Below, one piece after another: positions 1-12,100 of a DNA stretch of 64,000 nucleotides. Below the pieces are notes generated by a model that saw only the letters and a list, made by a program, of their open reading frames with translations, searched no databases and was not told where the DNA came from. Position 1 is the first letter of the stretch. The number at the start of each line of letters is the position of its first letter. This DNA is from Drosophila pseudoobscura. Lineage: Eukaryota > Arthropoda > Insecta > Diptera > Drosophilidae. Both the position numbers and the translations under genes were made by a program. The stretch covers positions 40,625,869 through 40,689,868 of the forward strand of contig NC_046683.1 in NCBI RefSeq assembly GCF_009870125.1. Reading direction: 5' to 3'.

Positions 1-1801
1 ATACTTATAGAGATAGTAATAATTCCATTAACAATACCAAATACCCATTACAATATCCGTACAATACTTCCGTAACACAGCAGCAGATCGCAAAGCAACA
101 AAGAAAGAGATCGATCTCAGAGCCAGATACAAGCAGATATTTGAGCGTTCTTTGACAAACCACATTCGAATTATTCTTCTGCAAATGCAAAGCTCCAATA
201 TACAATGAAACTATTAAGTTTTCCCCCTCTTAGATTAGTAAGAAAAATGTACATTTTGTGTCTCCTGTACGTACACCTCTGTATATAGGCAAAAGGGCGC
301 CTAGGCACACAGTCTGCGCCAATAAGCAACACACACTTACATCCATATATATGCAAAGCAAAAAAGCAAAGAAACAAAATGAAACGTTTAAATAATTACT
401 AATTTATATTCATGTAAATGTCAACTAGGCACAACTCTAAGCAAAAGGAAAAGCAAAACCAAAAATCAAACTGGAAACAGAAACAGATAGAAAACCCCAT
501 TTATTTCGTAAAAATCATAAATAGTAAAGAAAGTTTATTAAGATCAAAACGATGCGAGATGGAAGCCCAACCAACTAACACTGATACACACATACACACA
601 CACGCACACACACACATGAACAGCTACAGAGACGTACATCCACACCCACACCCACACCCACACCCATACCAACACCCACAGACAACTACAAAGAATATGA
701 AAAATATTTTCATAATTTAAAAAAAAAACAAAAAAAAAAACCGATATTGTGTTATTATTTAAATAAATAGAATGTATATAAGTGAACAATTGTATGTGCC
801 GACGATTTCTTTCTTTGCCTTTGCCCCATTGACCCTACCCCCTGTAACCCCTCTACCAACCACAGTCTCTTTTGGGGTTGCCTCCACCCGGGGAGTGTCG
901 CTGTCTTTGGATCTGGTTGGTTTCCCTATCAACTGCGGTGTGGCCATTGAATTGGTTCTAGTTTTTTTGAACCATATCACATAGTACACACATATATAGC
1001 ACATATCATCGTATCATATAACCCCCTGCCAGAAATATCCCCTAGCAGCTGTTTGGCGTCTTCGATAGCTGTTCAACGAGGGATTTTGTTGAGTCCTTTA
1101 ACCCCTGACACGGACCTGGTTCTTAGTGCCCCCCATCTTGACTCCTAAACACATGATCGCTGCATTCACCCACCACAGGCCTCCCTCAATCCCCCCCACA
1201 CTCCCAGCACCAAGCTCCAGCTATGCGTTAGCTGATAACCGATAACCGTAACCGATAACCGTAACTGTTAAGTCGATAACACCCGGCCGCCAGCTATGTG
1301 TGTGTGCGCCGCTACCTGCACCTGTATGCGGCATCGAATCGAATGATGCCTGATCCAGGTTACAGGTCCTAAGGCCCGTACAACGACTGTGTTGGTTTTT
1401 TGTGTAATTCTTAATCATTTTTTCGTCATATATGTCTATGTAATGTTATTTATTAATGTCCTTTTGCCATCATCATAAGCCAAGACATACAGAAATATGC
1501 AGTTTTTGTTCCCCCCACTCTGTTTTTGGTACTCCACTCCGCGCACTAGCGGATGAAGAATACCATATACGTATATATTTTTACATATGTATATGTGAAC
1601 TGCATTCATCCAGAACACATCGAATACACACACATCATTTTAGAAGTAAGAATAATAAGAATGAGTAACGACAACCAAACGACACTCAAATGAAAAGTAA
1701 AATAGATAGAAATATAAATAAAAAAAAAAAACATATGAAGATCTCTACTAGTACAAAAACCAATACCAACCAAAATCCAAAAATCCACAACCAATTTACA
1801 G
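1..1801. other. Non-coding sequence upstream of the first br zinc-finger exon
   Basis: No supported gene. The sequence is AT-rich with CA-rich stretches (about 580-680, including repeated CACCCA units) and A-runs. It is presumably intron of broad, or the 3' UTR of an earlier alternative broad exon lying left of the window. It ends in a splice acceptor with AG at 1800-1801. Open frames here are short and low in complexity. Confidence 0.6.
1231..1272. repeat. Short tandem CGATAACC/CGTAACC array
   Basis: Alternating units of the type GATAACC and GTAACC, ending in GTAACTGTTAAG. The unit is short and imperfect. It could bind a protein, since TAACTG fits a Myb-type core, but nothing in the sequence proves a function. 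Confidence 0.5.
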
Positions 1802-2052
1802 GAAATTCGCCCAAGAAACTCTTCTCATGTCAGCTGTGCGGTAAGCTCCTCTGCTCGAAAGCCTCCCTCAAGCGCCACATTGCCGACAAGCACGCCGTGC
1901 GCCAAGAGGAATACCGTTGTGCCATCTGCGAGCGAGTCTATTGCTCGCGCAACTCGCTCATGACGCACATTTATACCTATCACAAGTCACGACCCGGCGA
2001 AATGGAAATGAAGGATATCAAACTCTATAATCAGTTTAATTCGTCAATCTGA
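1802..2052 (+). CDS. br: broad (BR-C): alternative C2H2 zinc-finger terminal exon, Z4/Z3 type
   Basis: This is a 3' terminal coding exon of the ecdysone-response transcription factor Broad; the BTB core exons are outside the window. The acceptor AG is at 1800-1801 and the exon enters at codon position 2, the same phase as the exon at 6758. It encodes about 83 residues with two C2H2 fingers: CQLC...HIADKH, then CAIC...HIYTYH. These set DNA-binding specificity in the nucleus. The spacing, the SLKRHxxDKH stretch and the NSLxTH stretch match the second exon, in line with the known ancient duplication of Broad zinc-finger exons. Which published Z label it carries I cannot settle; Z2 is excluded by its finger sequence as I remember it. 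It ends at TGA 2050-2052, but the frame stays open beyond it (see the next feature). An AATAAA at 3123-3128 is a possible poly(A) signal. Confidence 0.92.
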
Positions 2053-2391
2053 GATTTAACACCTTTGCCGGGCACTATCAATGTGCCACAGCAAACAACA
2101 GCGAAGAAAGCCACCAACACCAACATCAACCTGACGACGACGCACTACACAGCTAAGACGACACCGACTTTATCTGCAACTGCAACACCCATGACTGGCT
2201 TGCCCATGACAGCCCATGATCCTGGTTTAGGAGGGGCCTATCCCAAGCGACTCAATGACCAGTACCAGCTGCTCATACAGCAGCGACAAATAATGACACT
2301 CTACGACTACTATCTGTACCAGCGATCTGAGACGATCAACGGTAACAGCAGTAGTCTCGGTGGCACTTCCATAGCCACCTCGAGCACCTAG
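2053..2391 (+). other. br: In-frame open extension of the br exon beyond TGA: readthrough candidate
   Basis: Directly after TGA 2050-2052 the same frame continues for 112 sense codons to TAG 2389-2391. The translation looks like protein: Thr/Asn-rich at first, then LNDQYQLLIQQRQ and LYDYYLYQRSE. Codon use favours CAG, CTG, AAC, ACC and TAC, as in real Drosophila genes. The next codon after the stop is GAT. Alternatives are a recent nonsense change at the TGA, a sequencing error, or a small unseen intron that removes the stop. Drosophila is known for many conserved readthrough genes, often encoding transcription factors; the assignment here is inference. Confidence 0.6.
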
Positions 2392-2427
2392 AACTAGAAC
2401 TAGAACTAGAACTAGAACTAGCACTAG
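2389..2427 (+). repeat. TAGAAC hexamer array giving seven in-frame TAG stops
   Basis: TAGAAC repeats, then TAGCAC, place TAG triplets at 2389, 2395, 2401, 2407, 2413, 2419 and 2425, all in the frame of the upstream open extension. The unit is six bases long, so every repeat restates the stop. Confidence 0.85.
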
Positions 2428-3247
2428 CACAAGATCCCGAACTCAAACTAATTAACTTAAAGCAATGCCATTTGTAGTGATATATATACATACATACATA
2501 CAAATATATATAGCATACAAGCCTATTATACAAGACGAACAAAGAAACGAAACCGTATTATATGTAGAGATCCCAGACAACCCTGATGACAAATCTGAAT
2601 ATAACCGAAAATATATGAGCAGGAAAAAAGGAAAATAGATTGTACGCGTATTATACACAAAAGACATTAGACTCTAAGATAGGTATAGGAAAATACATTA
2701 TTTGGAACTCTTTTAGGACAGTTTAGAACTTTAGATTATACCTCATGTACATCGATGTTCGACCTAAACGTAGTAGACTTGCTGACTTTTTCACAACTCA
2801 TGCCTATGGACCATTATGATATGATAAACATATGATGAATATATACACTGTTTATACACTCTGTGGCCTTCTTTATACCTTATACCTCATACAACGTACT
2901 TGTAGTCAATTTTACAATTAGAGCTCGGTTTGTTTTCGTGTTTTTTCTTTTTGCACAAGTTGCCTTTCTAAAAACTGAATACTGAACGTATCTACGTAAT
3001 TTCCTTATTAGACCTTGGACAAAACAAAAACAGAGAACGTGCTTTCTTCCAACACATATACATATAAAAAGCAAAAGAAATATATACAAATAAATATATA
3101 ATTCGAAGACATATAGTTAAGAAATAAAGTTAAAAAAAAAAAAATACACTTATTAATCATAAACGTAAGTCCCAGTTTGCCGGTCGACCTTGTGCTTAGT
3201 GCTATAAATGTTGCTGCAAACAACGGCGTGGCATGGCTTGGCTCATC

Positions 3248-3325
3248 AGCAACAACAACAACAACAACAACAGCAACAACAACAAGAACAACAACATCAA
3301 CAACAACAACAGCTACAACAACAAA
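3248..3325 (+). repeat. CAA trinucleotide tract
   Basis: Imperfect CAA repeat. In one frame it reads as polyglutamine inside a 68-codon open frame, but it lies in the probable 3' UTR or intron of br and there is no other coding sign. Confidence 0.8.
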
Positions 3326-3689
3326 ACACAATTTGTCGGGTGAAGCGTGAGATCAAGAGAGCCAATAAATCAAAAATACCCCAGAGTCTTGCCCAAAAAA
3401 TCGGAAAGATGTGAGAGCTGATTTCAAGCCAACCCACCGTCACAGCACCCCAGCTGCTGCAACTCAACTAACTCGGTAGTTGGGTACTCGGTACTCTCTA
3501 CTCGCTACCAGATAGCCACTACTCGTTAGTCAGTCAAAGTACAAGATCGCGCGCTTGCTAAAGGTTAGCCCAACAACTTAAGCTACATTGGTAGTAAAAA
3601 TACAAAACAAAAGAGAAGATACGTAGTTAGTAACATTACAGAATTCTATATCCCTCCTCTCATGGCCTCTCGTTCTTACACGCAACCTA

Positions 3690-3814
3690 TTCTTTCTCTT
3701 TCTCTTTTTCTCCCTCTGTCTCTCTCTCTCCCTGCAGTCGACTGTCTATTCGCTGTCACTCTGACTCCAACTCAATATACATATATCTCTTGCGCCTCTT
3801 TGCTCTAGTCTTTA

Positions 3815-3847
<33 letters not shown>

Positions 3848-3850
3848 TCT
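3690..3850. repeat. CT-rich (GA-rich) tract
   Basis: Clustered CTCT runs, the longest near 3815-3838. Read on the minus strand these are GAGA runs, which can bind GAGA factor or CLAMP/MSL; binding itself cannot be read from sequence. Confidence 0.75.
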
Positions 3851-6757
3851 ATTCTTCTTCTACTTGGCTCACACACACTAACTATCCATCAATCGATATC
3901 TGTATTTTGATCTTGAGACAACTGCGATATCGATATCTACTGTAAAAAGTGCCTCCTCTATATACAAACTAGATAATCAGAAAACAAAACTACTATATGC
4001 AGCTAGTCAGCATTGCCAGCCTTGGCTACCGCAAGTACTATCTAATCACCTTGTCTCTCTACCGCCGCTTTGGCCCTTCACATACCTAAATACTTGTATG
4101 TATACTACATATAACATAACCTTTGCCTGCTCACGCGCTCCAAAACTCGCCTCGCCTCTCGCCACTACTCGCTCTCACTCTGTACTAGACTCGCTGTAGC
4201 TATAGACCAACTACTACTCATTTATAAAAGAACATCTGCGACCTGTAAGTACGACCCACACACTCGCTACCGTAGTCGCTCTCCCACTCGCTCTGCTCTC
4301 TCTCTTACTCGCTCACATTCTTAACATTAACTCTACCTCTTGTAAAGCTGATGAACCAAAGTAAAGGCTGTAAAGCACCTAAGCATTGATCGAAAGACCT
4401 CGCTGCTCGCTCTGTCTATCTCTCTATCTTTTCTTTTTTCCTCTATACCTCTTCATCTTCAGCTATACTAACCGCTAGCTATATTAACCGTTACAGCCAT
4501 ACAAACAAAAAGCAACGAGTATGAATACTCGTAGTTATTGCACTCGATGTTGCCTTGTTTGATTTGCACACTCGTTGGTGGATCTGGGTACTGTACTGTT
4601 AATTCAAGGAAGTTGCAGGAGATTGGACTTCTGTTTTCCCATAAAATCTCTATAAGTAAGGGGCGCGGCTCCTATTTTTCCTCTACCCACACACACACAT
4701 ACTCCCTAACACCCCTTTAGAAGTCAATTCTCTTTTTTCTCTGTACCATTGATCATCTGATCATCTTCGATCCTCTGTTCCTCTGTTCACTCAGCGTTGA
4801 CCTTAGCATATGCGTTTCCAGTACTTGTATAGTTGTCTCTTTCTCTGTATCTCTACATCTACCTCTACTCTCTCTCTCTCTCTTTCTCTCTCATCGCCTA
4901 TTGTTCCCGCTCTGATGCAACTGTACAAAATAAGCAAGAGTACACACCACATACATCTGTATAAAGAATATCTTTAAAATAAATATATAGAGAAACCTTA
5001 ATAATGGATAAAAACCAAACCGCTACAACTATTATAAACATATATATCTATTGAAACAAGACTACTCAAAATATTTCACTTTTCGTTTTGGTAAGTTTGC
5101 GTGGTAATAGGGATACGACAACAAATACAAATCCAATCAAAAAGAGTCTCACCACGCTTCCTCCGTGCTCGATCCACGATTGATCGTAGCTGCCCAATAA
5201 TTTTACTAACTGCAATTCATAATTTATCATTAACTTACCTTTAGCTTTTCGTTCTGTTAAATTTTCTTCTTATTTCGTTACAAAAGAAAAGCAAAACAAC
5301 AACAACTTAACAAAATCGAAACCAAATCCAAAACGACAACAAAAAAAAAACCAAAAGCAAAAAACAAAAAAAACAAGCGAACCAAAACCAAAGCAAATGA
5401 CACTTCTGAACTTCATATTCGAAATGCGATTGTCAATCTAGTTGTATTGTAATTGTAATGTTTGTTGTTTTACTTTTGATTTAATTTTCACTCCCGCTGC
5501 ATGCTCTCGCTTCTCGCTACTCGCCATTTGTAACTCGCTTTGCTTGCGTGGCCTGCATGTGGGGTTTGGGTAACGACTTGACGAGTATTTGCTTATTTAT
5601 CGTTCATATTCGTGTCCATACAACACATACTCACACCCACCCACACACACACACACACACATACACTAACTCATCCACTCACATATACATGCTGTTACAT
5701 ACATATATGCATCTGCAGATTGTTTATTGCATTGGTTTGTAGTAGTGCAACTTGTTCGTACCCCACGTATGTAATATGTACCATGTATTGTATATAAAGT
5801 CTAGTCTTATTTCCTCCGACTTACAGTAGCACACACATAAACACACACCAACACACACACCACACGCACACGTGTAAAGTGTACAGATCAGTTGGAAAAA
5901 ATACATACATATATATATTTTTATACCAATCCCAGACTGATGTCAGGGCCAGTTGGCGTTTCAGCGAATGAATGCATGCTAATAAGCTGTGCGCCGCCTG
6001 GCCATGGCAGTGGTCCGAGATTTATTATTTCCAATAGGAAACAGCAGTCAATATTTTAACGTAGAGCTCCACTTCCTCCTCCGCATCTAAATATAACCAT
6101 AAGCTCCAAGTAATGCTCGACAAAAAAAACGTTTCAAAATTAATTACCCCCCAAAACCGTTTCCGTTCTGTACTATATTCTCTCGCGATTACTTAGCTGG
6201 AATCATCATTCGGATTAGCGTTTTGTAGTGGCAAAAACTTTGAAATTTTGAACCGATTTACACGCATTATATATATATCGAAACCTATTATAACGCTTTA
6301 TCCTCTACCTCTCTCTGCTAGCAACTCCAAATCCAAAACTCAAATTAAATCTCAACTTAAATTCAGGAACTCTTTAGTACTACAAATAGAGCATTAAAGC
6401 ATTTTACCCTATCTCTCTCTCTCTCCCTCTCTCTCGAACCGTATTTTATTTTAAACCTCTTCCTACCCCCCTGTACCTTATACCTCCTGCTACCTTACCT
6501 CCCATCCTTGTCGCCCCGCACGCGGGAGACGAACCAAAATGACAAAAATCTCTACCATGTATTTTCACATTTTTTAACTTTTGCACTTTTAGTTTCATAT
6601 TTTCTGAACCAACCACAAAACAGCAATATAAATCTAAAACCCAAATCTATAGAAAAAGCAAACTTCTTCAGACTTCAGATTATAATCCAATCCAATCCAA
6701 TATAATCCGAACCAAGTCAAGCCCCACTAACTGATCTCTTTTTTGTCTCCTGTGCAG

Positions 6758-7545
6758 GACCGCACAGTATCAATCGATCCGCAGCTACCTCGCCAACAAG
6801 TTCTACCTCATCGCCGCCTTCGCCGCCCACGGCGCTGACGTCGCCCACCAGTGCGCTGAACGGCAGCCTGGCCGCCGCCGTTTACAATCTTCACAGCCAT
6901 GGCCATGGCCTCGGCCATGCCACGTCGCCACCGCGTCCCGGCAGTGTGGGCAGCAGCATTGGCAGCAATATCTGCTCCTCCACCTCCATTGGCGGCAGCA
7001 TTAAGGGCAGCAGCAGCAGCGGCAACAACAACAACAACGGCAGCAACAACAACAGTGGCAATGGCGGCAACAACAACAACAACAATGCCAGTCCCGGAAA
7101 CCAAGCGAATTCGTCGAATGTTGGCCAATCGCAGGCTGGTGCCCCGCAAGTGCCGCTGCGCATGCCCCCACCAACCAGCGGGGGTATCAATGAGCCGCAG
7201 GAGTGCCCCTACTGCAGGCGCACCTTCTCATGTTACTACTCGCTGAAGCGCCACTTCCAGGACAAGCACGAGCAATCGGACACGCTGTACGTGTGCGAGT
7301 TCTGCCACCGCCGGTACCGCACAAAGAACTCGCTGACGACGCACAAGAGCCTGCAGCATCGCGGCTCGAGCGGCATGCTCAAGCGGCTGCTCAAGACATC
7401 GGCCATCAAGCACGGCCTGGTGGGTCATAGTCACGGGCACGGACATCCGCATCAGCTGCCCCACCACCATGCGCTGTCCCACGCAAGGACGAGCCTGTTT
7501 GACTTCACCAGCGAACTGGGTCAGCCGCCGCCGGGCATCCAATAG
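6758..7545 (+). CDS. br: broad (BR-C): alternative C2H2 zinc-finger terminal exon, probably Z1
   Basis: Terminal exon for another Broad isoform, a nuclear ecdysone-response transcription factor. The acceptor AG is at 6756-6757 after a pyrimidine tract, with the same entry phase as the exon at 1802, so the two are interchangeable on the core. It encodes about 262 residues: a Ser/Pro/Ala-rich linker, Gly/Ser/Asn-rich repeats (about 6940-7090), then two C2H2 fingers, CPYC...HFQDKH and CEFC...HKSLQH. A short basic tail (MLKRLLK), a His/Gly-rich stretch and the end ELGQPPPGIQ follow. I recognise the finger block and tail as the Z1 type from memory of Broad isoforms; the label is less certain than the gene. 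The stop is TAG 7543-7545. Only eight codons stay open after it, unlike the other exon. Confidence 0.93.
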
Positions 7546-8911
7546 GAGCTAAGTTGGAATGCAATTTTTTAGAGAATCAGTCTGTCTGCCAGTGCCAGTG
7601 GCAGCAGCGTAAGACCAGCTACAAATACTTTGCCCATTGTTTTCGCACTGGAAAAGGGGCGCCACCACCACCATTGGTCCGGTCCCTTTCTCCGCCTGCA
7701 CTAGATTTTAGTTAATATATCTATTAATTATTAATTCTTATGCGTATCTCTAAGCTTAGGCATACTTTGGCGTCACCTGTTTTATTATTATTATCAAATT
7801 ATGTTACATAAATATTACAATTATTATTATTCTAATTATCGCCAACACACACCTTTTTTTTCGTAGAATTAGTAGTTCTTTGTGCTGCTCTCAAACCTAC
7901 TTAGTAGTTGAAGCAACGACAGACATCGCTGCTTCATGTGCAATACCTCAAGAATCGTGTAAATAATTTCGATGATAGAATACCTCTGAAAGCTGCACAA
8001 AGCGAACGAGCGTTTAGTTTGAAGGCATACTTATTAGGATTAGAGTTATTTTCAACAAACAACAAACAAAAATGGGAAGAGAACGAAGGACTATAACACA
8101 CACACACACACACACACAAACATACAAACATATATGCACTCATATTGTAAGCGTAAGCGGAAGTGTTATCTGAAGTGGTGGCGCCTGTGGCTAAGTTTGT
8201 GTCTGAGGCACAGCAGGCGGCAATACACACGGTACATATCACGACCATTTAATTTGAATCTGCAACTGAAACTGCAACTAAAATCGAAACTGAATCTGAA
8301 ACCCATCTGCGTCCTGCCATACCAGCCTCAGACTCAGCCCCAAGTTCAGCTTCAGGCTCCCTGCCTCACACTGTCCAAAAGTGCAAAAAAAAACACGACG
8401 CAACAAAAACACACAGGTTTTTTGTCACTCACACATAAGTTTATAGACACATAGATACCAATATCATACACATGCAAATGACTTCTTGTTTTTCCTAGTT
8501 TTACAAAAACCTATTTTATTTACCAACTGCTGCGCCTCTAGCTACGCCCCTCCCCAGTGCATTCTCTAAAAAAAAGTCAAATTCCAATTAAAACAAAAAC
8601 AAATCCCTCAGATCGGCGGCAGGCAGGCTGCAGCGAGACAGACCCCTAGATGTTAAGAGATGATGTGCGTATGTATTTTTTTTTTTTTGTCAACAAATGA
8701 CCTAATTGTAAATGTAGGACATAAGCTTAAAGTTAAAAGTAATGCAAATCTAATGTTAAACATGAAATCAGGAAGGACATCGGAGAACGGAGAAGCGTAA
8801 CAAACAAAAATACAAAACAGAAGTAAAACGTTATCAGGGATAAAATATCAAGTATGTAGTAGCGAAAGTCCTTTTTTTCTACTTATACAATATACATACA
8901 TATATACGACG

Positions 8912-8917
8912 AATAAA
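8912..8917 (+). terminator. Candidate poly(A) signal for the br Z1-type transcript
   Basis: A canonical AATAAA about 1.37 kb after the stop codon. Others occur further on, for example near 9044, so the site actually used is not known. Confidence 0.3.
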
Positions 8918-9090
8918 GTAACTGAAATTCAAATCATTTTTTGATATATACACAAACATATGTATCGTATGTATATATACGTGCGTATACGTATACCATA
9001 AGTATGTGTATATGTGTACGAGCTAAGCAAAGAGAAACAATTATAATAAAGTTTATGTATACATGTATATACCATACACCATATACCATA

Positions 9091-9100
<10 letters not shown>

Positions 9101-9160
<60 letters not shown>
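9101..9160. repeat. AT dinucleotide microsatellite
   Basis: An uninterrupted AT repeat of about 30 units, likely to vary in length between strains. Confidence 0.95.
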
Positions 9161-9163
<3 letters not shown>

Positions 9164-12100
9164 GGCGGCACTAGAACGTGTGGTAGTGTATACAAGATAG
9201 AACTGTAACAATTTTTGCAATTTTGAGGATTAAACAAACAAAGAATTAAACAAAGTAGCCGCAAAGTAACTCAGTGATTTTTCACCAGCGAAGTACAAAT
9301 GTTCTGAAATTAAAATTAATAACAAAAGAAGTGGAGAGAAGTTTTAATCAAATCAGAAGTCAAATATCAAATATCAGCGTGAAAAATGATGTCAATAAAC
9401 AATAAACTGCCGAATGCAGTACGCAGTATGCTAGTAATGCCAGTAATTACATCAACAATAAGAGAAACAGTAAAACAGTTTGCACTGCCGACCTTGTAAT
9501 GTATATACAATAGATGATACTATAGAAAGATCCCCAAACTATTTACACAGATCTACATACAATACATGCATACAAACATACATAGGAAGCACACACATAG
9601 CCCTGGCCAAGGACTGCCTATGATCTAGAGTTAATTTAGAAACCTCTCACTCAAGTAACATCAGACATATAGCAAACTGTTAGCTGGACCCCAAACCAGA
9701 CATAAAATACACCCAAAACCCGCGTCAAACACAAAGTACGAACGTACAGATGCACAGATACAAACGTATCCGTTGAACGTCTCAGGAATTTCAAACATAA
9801 AACCAATTATGTATAACCCATACCCATACCAATACCATACCATATGAATACCCCCTAATATAGGATACAATATGTAGTGCAGGTATTCGCAATCTTCCAT
9901 TGATCGAAATTTTAATGGGGCATATCATATTCATCATCATTTGAAGCAAGTTTCTCCAATTTCCTCTCGCATGAAAGAGCAAATAAAGCATAGTTTTATT
10001 AACTAAATGGGCATTAACAAATACCAAGTACCACATGTAAGCCGTTGCCGTTGCCGCTGCTGTTGAAGCATTGTTAAAAGGGAAATGTTGGCGAAAGTAT
10101 AGGCGAGTTATTAGTATTCTTTGTGCCATGCTAATCAGACGGGAAGCAGACAGAAAATAGAAAACAGACAACAGGAAGCAGAAAGCAGGAATAGCAGAAG
10201 ATACTGCAATGTCCTGTCCTAGCGTTCAAAAAAAGTTCCATCCTGGTTGAAATATGTCTATGACGTACGTATCCAACTTCTCTGAATGCAATCAGGCATC
10301 ATGCGCATTGTACATCTGATTTAAGCGTTTTCATAGTCTTAATTAATTTATTCAAACCTAACAGATACTTTAAAGTTTTCGGAAAGGGATACGATAGGGA
10401 AGAGGGAGTCAAATCAGATGGATGTGGGCGGGGACGGGGACCAGATGATGAAGGCCTAGAGTTTTTGTCTTTCCTTTACAAAATGATGTAACATCAAAAT
10501 ATTTATAATAATTTTTTTTTTTTGTATATTTAGTTTATAGTTTTAGCCCTGTATAACATATAATAATTTTATACATATTTGCTTATTCTGGACTATTTTA
10601 CTCTGACAAAATATAACTTTATTTACCTTTAATTTTGGAAATTAACACGAATATAAAAAAAACGCAAAACGAAAAATAATGCAAATGCAACAAAACTGTG
10701 ATTTATGAAATCTTTTGACAAAGTAACATTTTTACACTTTCTTTGTACGAAATTCCATTTTGGCTGTTCTTATTTTATTAATTATGTTTATTGAAAACTG
10801 AGAAAAATAAATTAATCTCGCAAAATTTATGTTTAGGTAACTCATTACAAAAAAACTGTGAATGCGAACTTTTGTATTATTTTTTGTGACCTTTCTACAT
10901 ATACTATACAACATGTTTATGTATTGAACTAAACCTATTCAAAATTTATATTGTTTTGGCATATTTTATACCACAATAAACAGATTTTTTTCAAGCAAAA
11001 AAAAAAAGGAACAAAGTATGGGTGCATCTGTGTCATCAAAATACATAATTTCATAGTTAAATAATTTCATCGCATTTCGCTTATTGTATTTTATTTAGCC
11101 TTTTGTTTTGACTCTCCCTTCCGAAGCTTAAGGTCTGATCGGCTATAGATCGCCCTTGTCGGTTTTTCCTCATCCCCAGATGTCGTTGGATGATGGAAAA
11201 TGATTAGAAACCAATCTCATTCTATCAGTCGATAGCCAGAACCAGAACAAGAACCAAAAGTGGAGGTAGAACCAGACGCAACCATTTCTTCCTTTAGCAT
11301 GGCCAAAATAAGTTAGAGATGATGCGCCTATTCGTACCATTAATAATAAGATTTTGAATCATATTAATGTAGCATATAGCTGTAAAGTTCGTTTAAAGAT
11401 ATTCTTAGACATATAAATAGATATATGTATAGTATGGAGTACATACATATACTATACTCGTATATACATATATGTACTCTGAAGCACTCACCTTTCCCTA
11501 GCACTAGTAGCTACCCAACGCCCAAAGCAACATACAGAAAGAAGTGAAGGTAAAAGATAGTACCATAGACTCCGGCCATGATCTTTCTTTCCATCTTTTT
11601 AGGATTGCATGGGCAGGCTATATTGTACGGTGTACGGTGTACGGTGCTCTTTGTATCTGCTCTACCATTCGAAAGAAACCATCAGAATAGCATCACTATG
11701 CTACATACATATGTATGTACATTGTACATCTACGAGTATGAGTGTGAGAGAATATTATTAATGAATATTGAAGAAACGCGTAAAATTGATGACGAAAATG
11801 CAACGCATATCACCAAACAACAAACAAAAAAACTTAAGAAAATTGAAACGAAACAAAGTAAGAACAAAATTCGAATACGAAATGATGTGGAAAACAATTA
11901 GATAATTGAAAATTATTAGTCAAAATTATTAATTATATTAAATGCATATACATATGTACATCTATATATGTATGTTTCTGTATGTATATGCAAATATAAA
12001 AAAGCCAAATACATTTCGGAACTATGCTGTTTATTGATTTAACTTTTCGGTATTTAAAACAAAAATCTGTGATTAACTACAAAATTTAAATTTTTAAAAT

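Larger units (their letters stand above)
2428..6757. other. 3' UTR and intron between the two br zinc-finger exons
   Basis: No supported coding exon. It holds a CAA-rich stretch (3248-3325), long pyrimidine tracts with CT dinucleotide repeats (about 3690-3850, 4850-4890, 6410-6440), CA repeats near 5640 and 5840, and A-rich stretches near 5330-5390. The intron ends with a pyrimidine tract and AG at 6756-6757. Confidence 0.6.

Noticed and set aside
3208..3414. 68-codon frame with polyglutamine from CAA repeats
   Set aside because: It lies in the br 3' UTR or intron, its length depends on the repeat, and no conserved domain or splice partner is visible.
8134..8454. 106-codon frame rich in Leu/Gln/Lys
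   Set aside because: Built on imperfect hexamer repeats in the br 3' UTR; no protein-like pattern.
11578..11901. 107-codon frame in intergenic DNA
   Set aside because: AT-rich with a Lys/Asn-rich end and no family features; likely chance.
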